In this document: positions 23,229-34,300 of the stretch, one piece after another
Layout: each line of letters starts with the position of its first letter
Position numbering within the stretch: position 1 is the first letter of the stretch
Assembly: GCF_918797505.1 (NCBI RefSeq)
Contig: NC_092796.1
Coordinates: 55,210,851 to 55,274,850, forward strand
DNA length: 64,000 nt
Source of the DNA: Bemisia tabaci
Taxonomy: Eukaryota > Arthropoda > Insecta > Hemiptera > Aleyrodidae
Reading direction: 5' to 3'
Notes under the pieces: model-generated
Database searches by the model: none
What the model saw: the letters and a program-made list of their open reading frames with translations, nothing else
What the model was told of the DNA's origin: nothing
Made by a program: the position numbers and the translations under genes

Positions 23229-24334
23229 TGACTGAAATTGTCTGATTTTTAAGCCAAGCTGTTTGATCAAGAACACATACATATATTTGTGAACTTTGGC
23301 GCATTTGGGCGGATTAATGCTTCTGCGCCCATTCTTATATTTTGGCAATATTCATTCAAATCAAATCAAGCAACCGGGGAGCATCCTATTCGATCCTAAG
23401 TACCTTTATTCGTTTCTTCCACGACCCGAGAAATCTCGATTATCGGGAAGGGCGGCAACTCGGAGGTGGCTCGCGGCGGTGGAAGGGATTGGAAGGAGCC
23501 GGGTCGGTCGCCGCGGGTCCGGTCCCCCGCCGAGCCGCCGGGATCCCCGTCAGGCAGGGCTCAGGGGCGGAACTGCCCGAGGAAGTTGACACCCCTCCGA
23601 TCCCGAGGGAGCTCACTTGATACCGCGCAAAGTGGCTCAATGAGCCGAGGTGGGCGGGCACCTAGCGCTCACCCCCTTCCCACTCCCCCCGCCCGCGACC
23701 GTCGCGGGGACACCGGATATAGCCCAGAATTACCACCGCGGAACGGAGGGGAGGGGGCGACGGTGGTGGACCCCCCCCCCCCCCCCCGACTCGCTGAACC
23801 TGTGGGTCCGAAGAGAGACGGAGACGGCGGCGGCGGCGAGGGGATGAAAGTAAAAGAAGAGAGCCATAAGAAGCCAGACAAAGGTCTCAACTACCTACTT
23901 ATTAAAACAGCGAAAAAAGGGGGAGAAGGGGGTATGATACCTAGTCGAGGAGGCGGCCATGACAAATGCTCGAATGTCCTGCTCTGCGGTTTCGTAGACC
24001 CCCCCCCCCCCTCCTCCCGCCAGGGCTGAGTTGCGTCGTTGTGCGGCGAAACAGCGAGGATGCCCCTCCGTCGCACAGTCGAGCGAATAATTAAGCTGGT
24101 CATGATTTGGAAACTTTCAAAGCTGGTATCCTTGTTTGCACGAAATGCAGAAGTTATCAAATGGATACACTGTTTTACTTGGTGAAAAATTCAAATTGTG
24201 ACGAAATAAGTATACAAATTTACGAAATGCTTTTTTCGTGAAATATCCTGCTAGGAACAGCCCTTAAAATTTAAATCGTGACAAATTAAACATGAAAATA
24301 TGTACATGCTTATCGTATATTTTCATGTCTGACC
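23229..24334. other. GC-rich island with long C-runs
   Basis: Positions 23430-24060 are very GC-rich, with C-runs at about 23770-23787 and 23998-24010. The 187-codon plus-strand frame (23466-24029) is Gly-, Pro- and Arg-rich, shadowed on the minus strand, and has no domain. I treat it as composition. Positions 24100-24320 are AT-rich and share short phrases (GTGACGAAATAA, CCCTTA) with 14140-14190. Confidence 0.3.
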
Positions 24335-24717
24335 CAGAGTACCGATACGAGGAGAGTACGGTCCCGTCGAAATATGGAGCCCTTCGACCTCACAAGGGCA
24401 GCCAACCTTTTAACACGAAGAACCCCAGACAAATGCCGCGACCAATCTTCAGATTCCAGCATCAAACCAAAATGGCCAAGATTGTATACATTTAGGAGTA
24501 TCCTCCTGCAAAAATGAGTAAATGTATGCAAAAAGTAAGTAAAATACGTGCGTGCTTTATTAACGACGGGTCATTACAATTGTAACAATGAATAATTCTA
24601 GATAATTTGATTTCACAGGTTGGCTGTCCTTTTGGGCCCATAAAAAGCTCCATGACTAAACCTTAAAATTACCGACGTGTCCCTACTCTCCGTTCATAGG
24701 TACTCTATGACGAAATG
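24335..24717. mobile_element. hAT-like MITE, copy of the 17049 family
   Basis: The left end CAGAGTACCGATACGAGGAG is mirrored by CTCCGTTCATAGGTACTCTA at the right. The interior (TGCAAAAATGAGTAAATG, AATACGTGCGTGCTTT, ACAGGTTGGCTGTCC) aligns with 17049-17430. The flanking octamers GTCTGACC and TGACGAAA do not match, so the target duplication has been lost or an end has moved. Confidence 0.75.
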
Positions 24718-24748
24718 GACATCAAAAAAATAAACTAAAGATTTACTT

Positions 24749-24931
24749 ACTAATTGCGGTAGACAAACGGAAGGCCTCCAATCAGGAGGTCCCGGGTTCG
24801 ATTCCCGGCTAGGCGATTCGAGTTTGATGGTCTCAAACAACGGTTGCCTTGGGCTGGTACATGATAGGGACGGAGGGGGGAGGGGCTCTTACTGGAAGCG
24901 CAAGGATTACCACTTGTGTGGTATTTGAAGT

Positions 24932-24968
<37 letters not shown>
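24749..24968 (+). mobile_element. SINE with tRNA-like box B and 34-nt poly(A) tail
   Basis: Box B GGTTCGATTCC sits in a tRNA T-arm context (CCCGGGTTCGATTCCCGG). Upstream, GGCCTCCAATCAGGAGG could be a remnant anticodon arm. A degenerate box A lies near TTGCGGTAGACAAACGG. The body of about 150 bp ends in a pure A-run at 24935-24968. No flanking direct repeat was confirmed. Different body from the 16829 SINE. Confidence 0.65.
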
Positions 24969-24970
<2 letters not shown>

Positions 24971-25542
24971 GAGTCGTGCAACACAGTAAGTTGGAATTTT
25001 TTAGGTAACATGCATTAAAAATCCAGAAAACTGGCAGTCTCAACACAGAGGGAAGAAACTCATGTGAGCAAACATTTTCCTCCAAGAGATACGCTGTTCG
25101 GTGCAACACTAGTTACGACCATTCCGAAATATAAATTTCCGTGTTTCTGAAACATTTTCTCGTCTAACTTTCCGTCCACTGTGCGTCGGACGGTGCGCTA
25201 CGCGACGCCCGATCCGACGTCCCGCGTCGTCGTCTGGCGTAATTAAAAGGTCCTCGAGCTTCTCCGGTGGTTTTCGCGTCGCGTCGCTCGAGTCGAGGGG
25301 GCCAAAGTTTGGCAACATTCTGCGGTATCCGCGGACGGTGCGTCGAATTTTCAACTCGTCTGTTGTTTTCTCGGGTTATTTTATAGAAACATTCGGACCC
25401 CTCGCGCCGATCCGTTAGGTTGTTAATTAATGGGATTTTCCACCAGCGCAGCGCTTCTTTGACTCGCATCAAAAGTACTCACCGCATTTCAATTTCTTCT
25501 TCGGGCGCAAAACTAAATCGTGACAATGAATCCGAGGAGTAA
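24969..25542. other. Flank left of the Copia pair
   Basis: CpG-rich at 25150-25350. Short minus-strand frames show no domain. The five bases before the LTR are AGTAA, and these do not recur at the far right end of the Copia pair. Confidence 0.35.
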
Positions 25543-25775
25543 TGAGGATAGGTGTTTTGGGTATATTTCGGAGTAGTCATTATTGGAATATGAATTACAT
25601 ATTTTATTGAAAGAAAACAGAGAACGTGGTCCGACGAGGAGATGTATTGGCGAACTAGCTAACAAGGGGAAGGGGCTGCTATACGCAGGTGCTTATCAAC
25701 ATTGAAATAGGACTCGCAGTATGAGTCGCCATAAAGCGACGTTGTCAAGATTATGATTAATTCCAGGGTTCAACA
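25543..25775 (-). repeat. Copia LTR 1 (3' LTR of left copy)
   Basis: 233 bp. On the minus strand it begins TGTTGAACCCTGG directly after the purine tract and ends CCTATCCTCA, giving the canonical TG...CA. Confidence 0.92.
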
Positions 25776-25784
25776 CTCCCCCTT
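25776..25784 (-). other. Polypurine tract, left Copia copy
   Basis: AAGGGGGAG on the minus strand lies immediately before the 3' LTR, the expected site for plus-strand DNA priming. Confidence 0.85.
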
Positions 25785-26047
25785 AATCTTGACATTTCTC
25801 TAATAAAAACGCTTATTATAGTATGGGGGATACATCAAAACCTATGTGTCCTTCTTACGGAAGAACTCTACTCCTCATCGTTACAAAAAGAAACTTAATA
25901 TTATTACAAGTAAATAAATTTTTAATAGTGTTATGTAAACATAGCAAAGAAAACATAGAATTATGTTAAGATTTCAGAGAGTATTTGAAAAAGACACTGA
26001 AAAAAAAGAAATAATGAAAAGCATAGTAAATAGAATTATTTCAGAAA

Positions 26048-29000
26048 TTATTTCACAACCCTATCTCTGAGAGATATGAATTTTAGTTTCGGGAGGGGTT
26101 TGGTGAGCATATCGGCAAGTTGTTCGCTCGATGGACAGTATTGAATTTTGAAAAAACCCTCCGAAAATTTCTCATGCACGTAATGGTAACGCACATCTAT
26201 GTGCTTGGATCGTCTATTGAATTGACCCTTTTTTACAACTCTTATAGTCCCTTGGTTATCTTCTTTCAAGATGCATCGAACTTGTTTGTCCGTTAATTCT
26301 TCTATGAAGGATTTTAAAAACAATAGATTTTTCAAAGTATCCGCCAACGCAATATACTCACTCTCTGTGGTTGACGTGGCAACTATTGGTTGCCTTCGGG
26401 ATGCCCAGCTGACTGGGTTGTCGTTCAAAAGTACCATATATCCCGAGGTGCTTCGCCGGGTGATTAAATCATCAGCGTAGCTGGCGTCGCAGAATGCTGA
26501 TAAAGTTAACTCAGATTCGGTTGACCGTTCAAACATGACACCATCCCCAGTGGTGCCCCTTAAGTATCTCAGTATTCGTTTTATGATATCAATATCATTT
26601 TTCTCAGGCTTCTCCATGTGACGACTTGCGTAGCTGACAGCAAAAGAAATGTCAGGACGCGTCTTGTTACTGAGATAAAGCAAACTTCCAACGGCTTGCC
26701 TGTATGGGAAATCGTCGGCGGAGTTTCCGGTTCTCTCTATCATCTGACCGGGCTCCATCGGCGTTGAAACAGGTTTACAGTCACTCATGTTAAAGGAATT
26801 TATGATTGAGTTCGCATACGCTTCCTGTGACAATTTTAATGTATCGCCCTTGGCCTCGATTTTTATGTTTAAGTAACACGTAGGGTTCTCCTCCAATGTA
26901 AGCTTAAATTCTCTCTGCATGGCTTTTACTAAATGATTTTTCTCATCAACATTTTTATACACAACCAGACCATCGTCAACATGAATGGCGAGCCAAAGTG
27001 TGCCCTTAGTATTTCTGAAAACGCACCTATCAGATTTCAGCTGTTTTAATCCACATTTCGCAAGAAAGTCAGTCAATCTTTTAAACCATTGTAAAGGCGA
27101 CTGTTTGAGGCCATAAAGTGCTTTCAGAAGTTTGAAAATTTTATTCTTATACTTAGTATAACCTTCGGGTATTTTCATGAAAACATTCTCCTCTAAATTT
27201 CCATACAAGAAAGCACATTTTACATCAAATTTCAGTATTTTATAATTGTATTGGAGAGCTAAAGCAAACATAATTTTTATTGAACTTTCGTTCGTTACGG
27301 GACTAAAAATTTCTTCATAGTCGAAGTCGTCTTCTTTTTGCTCATTTCCCCGAACGCATAAACGAGCTTTGTATTGACCATTATCTTTAATTCTAAATAC
27401 CCATCTATTAGACAGTACTTTTGCCCCTTTTGCTTCTTTTTCGTCCACTAATTTGTAGACTTCGTTTTCTGCCAACGAATTTATTTCGTCTTCGATAGCA
27501 GTTTTCCATTTGTGACCATCTGGTCCAGTTACTGCGTCGGAAAATGTCAAAAGGATACAACTACTCGGTACTGGATCTCCATAGAATTGAGTTTGTTTTG
27601 TAACACGTCCAGCACGTGTTGCGACTTCGTTTTGTTCTTTTTGAAGATTTTCTTCCTCTGTCTCATTTTGAATGTTTTGAAGAGGCTCTCCCTCCGTCTC
27701 GTTTGCATTATTTTGATGAATCTCTTCCTCTGTCTCATCTTGATGCATTTCCACCTCATTCTCACTGAGATTCTCGTCTGATTTTTCTGATTCACTCTCC
27801 TCTCTTTTAAACAGATCCTCAAATGGATCACACACATTTTCTGCATCCAAAAGTTTATTGTTACTTGGTTTTATAAATGCAACGTCTCTTGATACTATTA
27901 TTTTTTCGTCTTTTGCGTCCCAAAGTCTATATGCATTACTTGCGTAACCAACTAGAGTATACTTTTGACACCTTTCGTCGAGCTTTTTCAAATGTTTTAA
28001 ATTTTTGGCGTAAGCCATAGAACCAAATATTTGCAGATACTTAAGATTTGGAGTTTTATCATACCATTTTTCATATGGTGTACAATTTAACCAAGACTTA
28101 GGGCTACGGTTTAGAAGGTGTGTTGCAGTGTAAACTGCCTCACCCCATAATTTCTTATCAACATTCCCTTCAAAAATGAGTGCTCTAGCACGTTCCAGGA
28201 GCACTCTGTTGGTTCTCTCTGCTGTCGAGTTCAATTGGGGAGTTGCCGGGGGACTATAGTCCAAAATTATTCCCTTTTCTCGGCACCAGTCTTTTAAATC
28301 TGCACTCATATATTCTCCACCACGGTCACATCTTATTTTACTTACTTTTAGATTAAATTTTGTCTCAGCTTGTGTTACGTAGTCTCTTAAGTTCTCAAAA
28401 AGTTCACTCTTGTATGTCAGCAGAGAGACCATCAGAAATCCTGAAAATCCATCAGTAAAAGTTGCAATATAACGCTTATTGTCCCATGTATCAGGCTCAA
28501 TAGGGCCACACAAGTCTGTATGTATTATTTCTAATTTCCGTTTTGCTCTTTCTCTTTCTTTTCCAAATCGGGTTCGAGTTAGTTTTGCTCGCAAACAAAC
28601 ATCACAATTATCTTCTTTGTCACACATGCTCAGAATGTCCTTTTCAGTTAAATTAATGCCTTCGGCCATTTTTACCAGTTTTAACATGTTGTTTTTACCC
28701 AAATGCCCCATTTTTGCGTGCCAATCTAATGCAGGGCTAGTGAGGAAAGCGTTACCTTTCATATCCTCGTCTTTAATCTCACTTGGTTCACAAACCTCTG
28801 CATTTGCAATAAAGAGACCTGATTCATCCTGAGTACCTTTAAATACAAACTTACCATCTTTTTTAATTGTTACTTCATTTTTATCAAAGAATACCTGACC
28901 ATCCTGCTGGGTTATTACACTTATGGAAATTAGATTTCTAGACGCTTCAGGGATATAATACACATCACGTAAAATAAATCGATCAAAATGAATCACTCCT

Positions 29001-30085
29001 ATTCCTCTGGCGATCAAAAATTCGCCCTCTTTGGCAACACCAATTTTGTGATTACACTTAACGAATTCAGTGAAATATTCCCTAGAACGACAGATATGTG
29101 ACGTAGCACCGGAGTCAATGACCCATGTTTTGACGTCACCGTCGTACAAATTGTTTGCCATAAGCACAGGTTTACCATTCTTATTTCTCTTATTTTTCTC
29201 ATCACTTTCATTCTTATCTCTAAAAAAACATTGTGCCTCTAGATGATTAGTCTTCTTACAAATTCCACAAGGAGGATGAGACCCTTTATTTTTGTTATCA
29301 GTTTTATCACGCGCACTGCCATTTTTATTTCTACAAAATTTGGCAACATGATTCGGTTTGTTACACAGATTACAGACAATTTTATCCCTACATTCTTTCA
29401 AACGGTGCCCTATTCGATTACAATTGTAACATTTCTGCACTTGTGCTCTGAAAGCTAAGCCTTCAGGTTCAGCCTTTTGGCTTTTGTGACGATTTTCCTC
29501 AGCCATAAGTCGTGATTTTAAAGTTACCAAAGTTTTACTCTCAGTAGCTGTGGCTTCCCAAGCTGCAGAAAAATAGCTGTAATGACTAGGTAGGGTTGTT
29601 ATAATTTTAGTTATTAACATTTGCTCAGACACGTTTCCCTTAATAGCATTCAGTCTTGTGTAGAGATTTTCCAGAGTACTCACATGGCTCATGATGGAAG
29701 TACCTTTCTGATATTTAGCGTTGAAAAATTCCTCCAGAAGTTGGCATCTTTGTTCGGTGTCATCTCGTTCGTAGAGTTTCAAAAGTACATCCCACATTGC
29801 TTTTGCGCTGTCACAGTTCATGAGATGAATCATCACACTTCTCTCCACCGTTTGGACGATCACTTTTTGTGCAAGAGCGTCTCCTTTCTGCCATTCCTTG
29901 AGTTGTTTTTGGTCCTTCTTTCCATCTTCTCCATCCGCTGCAGGTTTCACACTTTGTCCCGTCAGTATCTCGTACGCATTCCCAGCTTTCAAAACAATTG
30001 TAACTTGGAATTTCCAAAATTGAAAATTGCTGGTATCTTTCAGTTTTTCAATGTCTCTAAGTTCATCGCGCTTGATGTTATCCAT
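26048..30085 (-). CDS. Copia gag-pol polyprotein, left copy
   Basis: A single 1345-residue ORF encodes gag and pol without a frameshift. In order: an N-terminal gag region (about 1-200, UBN2/DUF4219-like); three CCHC-type zinc knuckles (C219-C232, C238-C251, C273-C286); a protease with DSGA at D324; a gag-pre-integrase HHCC (H456, H461, C494, C497); an integrase with D524, D587 and E623; an acidic Glu/Asn-rich linker (about 751-825); a reverse transcriptase with D954 and the HVDD box at D1037-D1038, where YVDD is usual; and RNase H with D1200, E1241 and D1276. The length and order match Ty1/copia rather than Ty3/gypsy, since integrase precedes RT. The product would form cytoplasmic particles, copy the RNA and integrate it. 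All catalytic residues that I can place are present. The start ATG at 30085 follows an A-rich context and is the first in frame. Confidence 0.97.
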   Translation of the reverse strand: MDNIKRDELRDIEKLKDTSNFQFWKFQVTIVLKAGNAYEILTGQSVKPAADGEDGKKDQKQLKEWQKGDALAQKVIVQTVERSVMIHLMNCDSAKAMWDVLLKLYERDDTEQRCQLLEEFFNAKYQKGTSIMSHVSTLENLYTRLNAIKGNVSEQMLITKIITTLPSHYSYFSAAWEATATESKTLVTLKSRLMAEENRHKSQKAEPEGLAFRAQVQKCYNCNRIGHRLKECRDKIVCNLCNKPNHVAKFCRNKNGSARDKTDNKNKGSHPPCGICKKTNHLEAQCFFRDKNESDEKNKRNKNGKPVLMANNLYDGDVKTWVIDSGATSHICRSREYFTEFVKCNHKIGVAKEGEFLIARGIGVIHFDRFILRDVYYIPEASRNLISISVITQQDGQVFFDKNEVTIKKDGKFVFKGTQDESGLFIANAEVCEPSEIKDEDMKGNAFLTSPALDWHAKMGHLGKNNMLKLVKMAEGINLTEKDILSMCDKEDNCDVCLRAKLTRTRFGKERERAKRKLEIIHTDLCGPIEPDTWDNKRYIATFTDGFSGFLMVSLLTYKSELFENLRDYVTQAETKFNLKVSKIRCDRGGEYMSADLKDWCREKGIILDYSPPATPQLNSTAERTNRVLLERARALIFEGNVDKKLWGEAVYTATHLLNRSPKSWLNCTPYEKWYDKTPNLKYLQIFGSMAYAKNLKHLKKLDERCQKYTLVGYASNAYRLWDAKDEKIIVSRDVAFIKPSNNKLLDAENVCDPFEDLFKREESESEKSDENLSENEVEMHQDETEEEIHQNNANETEGEPLQNIQNETEEENLQKEQNEVATRAGRVTKQTQFYGDPVPSSCILLTFSDAVTGPDGHKWKTAIEDEINSLAENEVYKLVDEKEAKGAKVLSNRWVFRIKDNGQYKARLCVRGNEQKEDDFDYEEIFSPVTNESSIKIMFALALQYNYKILKFDVKCAFLYGNLEENVFMKIPEGYTKYKNKIFKLLKALYGLKQSPLQWFKRLTDFLAKCGLKQLKSDRCVFRNTKGTLWLAIHVDDGLVVYKNVDEKNHLVKAMQREFKLTLEENPTCYLNIKIEAKGDTLKLSQEAYANSIINSFNMSDCKPVSTPMEPGQMIERTGNSADDFPYRQAVGSLLYLSNKTRPDISFAVSYASRHMEKPEKNDIDIIKRILRYLRGTTGDGVMFERSTESELTLSAFCDASYADDLITRRSTSGYMVLLNDNPVSWASRRQPIVATSTTESEYIALADTLKNLLFLKSFIEELTDKQVRCILKEDNQGTIRVVKKGQFNRRSKHIDVRYHYVHEKFSEGFFKIQYCPSSEQLADMLTKPLPKLKFISLRDRVVK

Positions 30086-30567
30086 TTTTAATTTTTACTT
30101 TAGTCTTTCAGATTTCACAAAGTTCAGAATGATTTTAATTTTTCTTATCTTTCAAAAGTTCAAAGAGTTCCGAATTTTATAAAATTCAAAGTTATTTTAA
30201 TTTTCCTGAACTTCTGGTTTCACAAAGTTCAGAATTAACTACCGTCACTTCAGTTCTTCACAAATTTTTTTTTTTAATTTTAATTTTATTTTTCACACAT
30301 TGGGTTTTAGTTTTTAATTTTAATTTTATTTCTCACACATTGGGTTTTAATTTTTAATTTTTATTTCATCCCTTCACAAGATGGTTTTAAATTTTTTAAT
30401 TTTAGACACAAAGAACGGGGTTTTAGTTTATATTATTCGGTGCACAACATGATGAAAGTAGTTTTCAGTTTCTGCCCTTTTCCGAGCATCGAGTCACATT
30501 ATTCCACAGGAACCACAAAACACATTAATCCACAGGACGACAATACCGCGTCGCGTTCCGCGTAATC
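30086..30567 (-). other. Copia leader with tandem AT-rich repeats, left copy
   Basis: Between PBS and ATG. It holds repeated blocks of the form TTTCACAAAGTTCAGAAT (30110-30240, three diverged copies) and TCACACATTGGGTTTTA (two copies, 30290-30350) separated by T- and A-rich stretches. There is no ORF. It is probably an untranslated leader that includes packaging signals. Confidence 0.7.
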
Positions 30568-30581
30568 CTGGGCCCATAACC
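30568..30581 (-). other. Primer-binding site, left Copia copy (initiator tRNA-Met anticodon arm)
   Basis: The plus strand reads CTGGGCCCATAACC, which is the anticodon stem-loop sequence of eukaryotic initiator tRNA-Met. On the element's own strand this is complementary to the tRNA. It lies three bases inside the 5' LTR. Priming by an internally cleaved tRNA-iMet is established for Drosophila copia. Confidence 0.88.
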
Positions 30582-30584
30582 TAA

Positions 30585-30799
30585 TGAGGATAGGTGTTTT
30601 GGGTATATTTCGGAGTAGTCATTATTGGAATATGAATTACATATTTTATTGAAAGAAAACAGAGAACGTGGTCCGACGAGGAGATGTATTGGCGAACTAG
30701 CTAACAAGGGGAAGGGGCTGCTATACGCAGGTGCTTATCAACATTGAAATAGGACTCGCAGTATGAGTCGCCATAAAGTTAAAGCGACGTTGTCAAGAT
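30585..30799 (-). repeat. Copia LTR A (5' LTR of left copy, truncated)
   Basis: Starts at TGAGGATAGG like the other LTRs but stops after GTTGTCAAGAT, so it lacks the outer 24 bp that begin TGTTGAACCC on the element strand. It also carries a 6-bp insertion (TAAAGTTAAAGCG in place of TAAAGCG) near 30778-30783. Confidence 0.9.
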
Positions 30800-31032
30800 T
30801 GAGGATAGGTGTTTTGGGTATATTTCGGAGTAGTCATTATTGGATTATGAATTACATATTTTATTGAAAGAAAACAGAGAACGTGGTCCGACGAGGAGAT
30901 GTATTGGCGAACTAGCTAACAAGGGGAAGGGGCTGCTATACGCAGGTGCTTATCAACATTGAAATAGGACTCGCAGTATGAGTCGCCATAAAGCGACGTT
31001 GTCAAGATTATGATTAATTCCAGGGTTCAACA
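30800..31032 (-). repeat. Copia LTR B (3' LTR of right copy)
   Basis: 233 bp, complete. One substitution against LTR 1 (TTGGATTATG in place of TTGGAATATG, near 30845). Its first base is shared with the last base of LTR A at the junction. Confidence 0.92.
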
Positions 31033-31041
31033 CTCCCCCTT
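31033..31041 (-). other. Polypurine tract, right Copia copy
   Basis: AAGGGGGAG on the minus strand directly before LTR B. Confidence 0.85.
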
Positions 31042-31304
31042 AATCTTGACATTTCTCTAATAAAAACGCTTATTATAGTATGGGGGATACATCAAAACCT
31101 ATGTGTCCTTCTTACGGAAGAACTCTACTCCTCATCGTTACAAAAAGAAACTTAATATTATTACAAGTAAATAAATTTTTAATAGTGTTATGTAAACATA
31201 GCAAAGAAAACATAGAATTATGTTAAGATTTCAGAGAGTATTTGAAAAAGACACTGAAAAAAAAGAAATAATGAAAAGCATAGTAAATAGAATTATTTCA
31301 GAAA

Positions 31305-34300
31305 TTATTTCACAACCCTATCTCTGAGAGATATGAATTTTAGTTTCGGGAGGGGTTTGGTGAGCATATCGGCAAGTTGTTCGCTCGATGGACAGTATTG
31401 AATTTTGAAAAAACCCTCCGAAAATTTCTCATGCACGTAATGGTAACGCACATCTATGTGCTTGGATCGTCTATTGAATTGACCCTTTTTTACAACTCTT
31501 ATAGTCCCTTGGTTATCTTCTTTCAAGATGCATCGAACTTGTTTGTCCGTTAATTCTTCTATGAAGGATTTTAAAAACAATAGATTTTTCAAAGTATCCG
31601 CCAACGCAATATACTCACTCTCTGTGGTTGACGTGGCAACTATTGGTTGCCTTCGGGATGCCCAGCTGACTGGGTTGTCGTTCAAAAGTACCATATATCC
31701 CGAGGTGCTTCGCCGGGTGATTAAATCGTCAGCGTAGCTGGCGTCGCAGAATGCTGATAAAGTTAACTCAGATTCGGTTGACCGTTCAAACATGACACCA
31801 TCCCCAGTGGTGCCCCTTAAGTATCTCAGTATTCGTTTTATGATATCAATATCATTTTTCTCAGGCTTCTCCATGTGACGACTTGCGTAGCTGACAGCAA
31901 AAGAAATGTCAGGACGCGTCTTGTTACTGAGATAAAGCAAACTTCCAACGGCTTGCCTGTATGGGAAATCGTCGGCGGAGTTTCCGGTTCTCTCTATCAT
32001 CTGACCGGGCTCCATCGGCGTTGAAACAGGTTTACAGTCACTCATGTTAAAGGAATTTATGATTGAGTTCGCATACGCTTCCTGTGACAATTTTAATGTA
32101 TCGCCCTTGGCCTCGATTTTTATGTTTAAGTAACACGTAGGGTTCTCCTCCAATGTAAGCTTAAATTCTCTCTGCATGGCTTTTACTAAATGATTTTTCT
32201 CATCAACATTTTTATACACAACCAGACCATCGTCAACATGAATGGCGAGCCAAAGTGTGCCCTTAGTATTTCTGAAAACGCACCTATCAGATTTCAGCTG
32301 TTTTAATCCACATTTCGCAAGAAAGTCAGTCAATCTTTTAAACCATTGTAAAGGCGACTGTTTGAGGCCATAAAGTGCTTTCAGAAGTTTGAAAATTTTA
32401 TTCTTATACTTAGTATAACCTTCGGGTATTTTCATGAAAACATTCTCCTCTAAATTTCCATACAAGAAAGCACATTTTACATCAAATTTCAGTATTTTAT
32501 AATTGTATTGGAGAGCTAAAGCAAACATAATTTTTATTGAACTTTCGTTCGTTACGGGACTAAAAATTTCTTCATAGTCGAAGTCGTCTTCTTTTTGCTC
32601 ATTTCCCCGAACGCATAAACGAGCTTTGTATTGACCATTATCTTTAATTCTAAATACCCATCTATTAGACAGTACTTTTGCCCCTTTTGCTTCTTTTTCG
32701 TCCACTAATTTGTAGACTTCGTTTTCTGCCAACGAATTTATTTCGTCTTCGATAGCAGTTTTCCATTTGTGACCATCTGGTCCAGTTACTGCGTCGGAAA
32801 ATGTCAAAAGGATACAACTACTCGGTACTGGATCTCCATAGAATTGAGTTTGTTTTGTAACACGTCCAGCACGTGTTGCGACTTCGTTTTGTTCTTTTTG
32901 AAGATTTTCTTCCTCTGTCTCATTTTGAATGTTTTGAAGAGGCTCTCCCTCCGTCTCGTTTGCATTATTTTGATGAATCTCTTCCTCTGTCTCATCTTGA
33001 TGCATTTCCACCTCATTCTCACTGAGATTCTCGTCTGATTTTTCTGATTCACTCTCCTCTCTTTTAAACAGATCCTCAAATGGATCACACACATTTTCTG
33101 CATCCAAAAGTTTATTGTTACTTGGTTTTATAAATGCAACGTCTCTTGATACTATTATTTTTTCGTCTTTTGCGTCCCAAAGTCTATATGCATTACTTGC
33201 GTAACCAACTAGAGTATACTTTTGACACCTTTCGTCGAGCTTTTTCAAATGTTTTAAATTTTTGGCGTAAGCCATAGAACCAAATATTTGCAGATACTTA
33301 AGATTTGGAGTTTTATCATACCATTTTTCATATGGTGTACAATTTAACCAAGACTTAGGGCTACGGTTTAGAAGGTGTGTTGCAGTGTAAACTGCCTCAC
33401 CCCATAATTTCTTATCAACATTCCCTTCAAAAATGAGTGCTCTAGCACGTTCCAGGAGCACTCTGTTGGTTCTCTCTGCTGTCGAGTTCAATTGGGGAGT
33501 TGCCGGGGGACTATAGTCCAAAATTATTCCCTTTTCTCGGCACCAGTCTTTTAAATCTGCACTCATATATTCTCCACCACGGTCACATCTTATTTTACTT
33601 ACTTTTAGATTAAATTTTGTCTCAGCTTGTGTTACGTAGTCTCTTAAGTTCTCAAAAAGTTCACTCTTGTATGTCAGCAGAGAGACCATCAGAAATCCTG
33701 AAAATCCATCAGTAAAAGTTGCAATATAACGCTTATTGTCCCATGTATCAGGCTCAATAGGGCCACACAAGTCTGTATGTATTATTTCTAATTTCCGTTT
33801 TGCTCTTTCTCTTTCTTTTCCAAATCGGGTTCGAGTTAGTTTTGCTCGCAAACAAACATCACAATTATCTTCTTTGTCACACATGCTCAGAATGTCCTTT
33901 TCAGTTAAATTAATGCCTTCGGCCATTTTTACCAGTTTTAACATGTTGTTTTTACCCAAATGCCCCATTTTTGCGTGCCAATCTAATGCAGGGCTAGTGA
34001 GGAAAGCGTTACCTTTCATATCCTCATCTTTAATCTCACTTGGTTCACAAACCTCTGCATTTGCAATAAAGAGACCTGATTCATCCTGAGTACCTTTAAA
34101 TACAAACTTACCATCTTTTTTAATTGTTACTTCATTTTTATCAAAGAATACCTGACCATCCTGCTGGGTTATTACACTTATGGAAATTAGATTTCTAGAC
34201 GCTTCAGGGATATAATACACATCACGTAAAATAAATCGATCAAAATGAATCACTCCTATTCCTCTGGCGATCAAAAATTCGCCCTCTTTGGCAACACCAA

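Larger units (their letters stand above)
25543..30799 (-). mobile_element. Ty1/copia LTR retrotransposon, left copy
   Basis: Complete structure on the minus strand: 5' LTR (30585-30799, truncated at its outer end), PBS, about 0.48-kb leader, a single gag-pol ORF, PPT, and 3' LTR (25543-25775). It differs from its right-hand neighbour by only a few bases. The outer 24 bp of its 5' LTR are missing at the junction with the neighbour's 3' LTR, so the two elements abut with no host DNA between them. The gag-pol ORF is intact, so the element may be functional in trans, although the loss at the U3 end of the 5' LTR would remove the integrase attachment end in this copy. Confidence 0.95.

Noticed and set aside
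23466..24029. 187-codon plus-strand ORF
   Set aside because: Runs through C-tracts coding poly-Pro. Composition explains its length.
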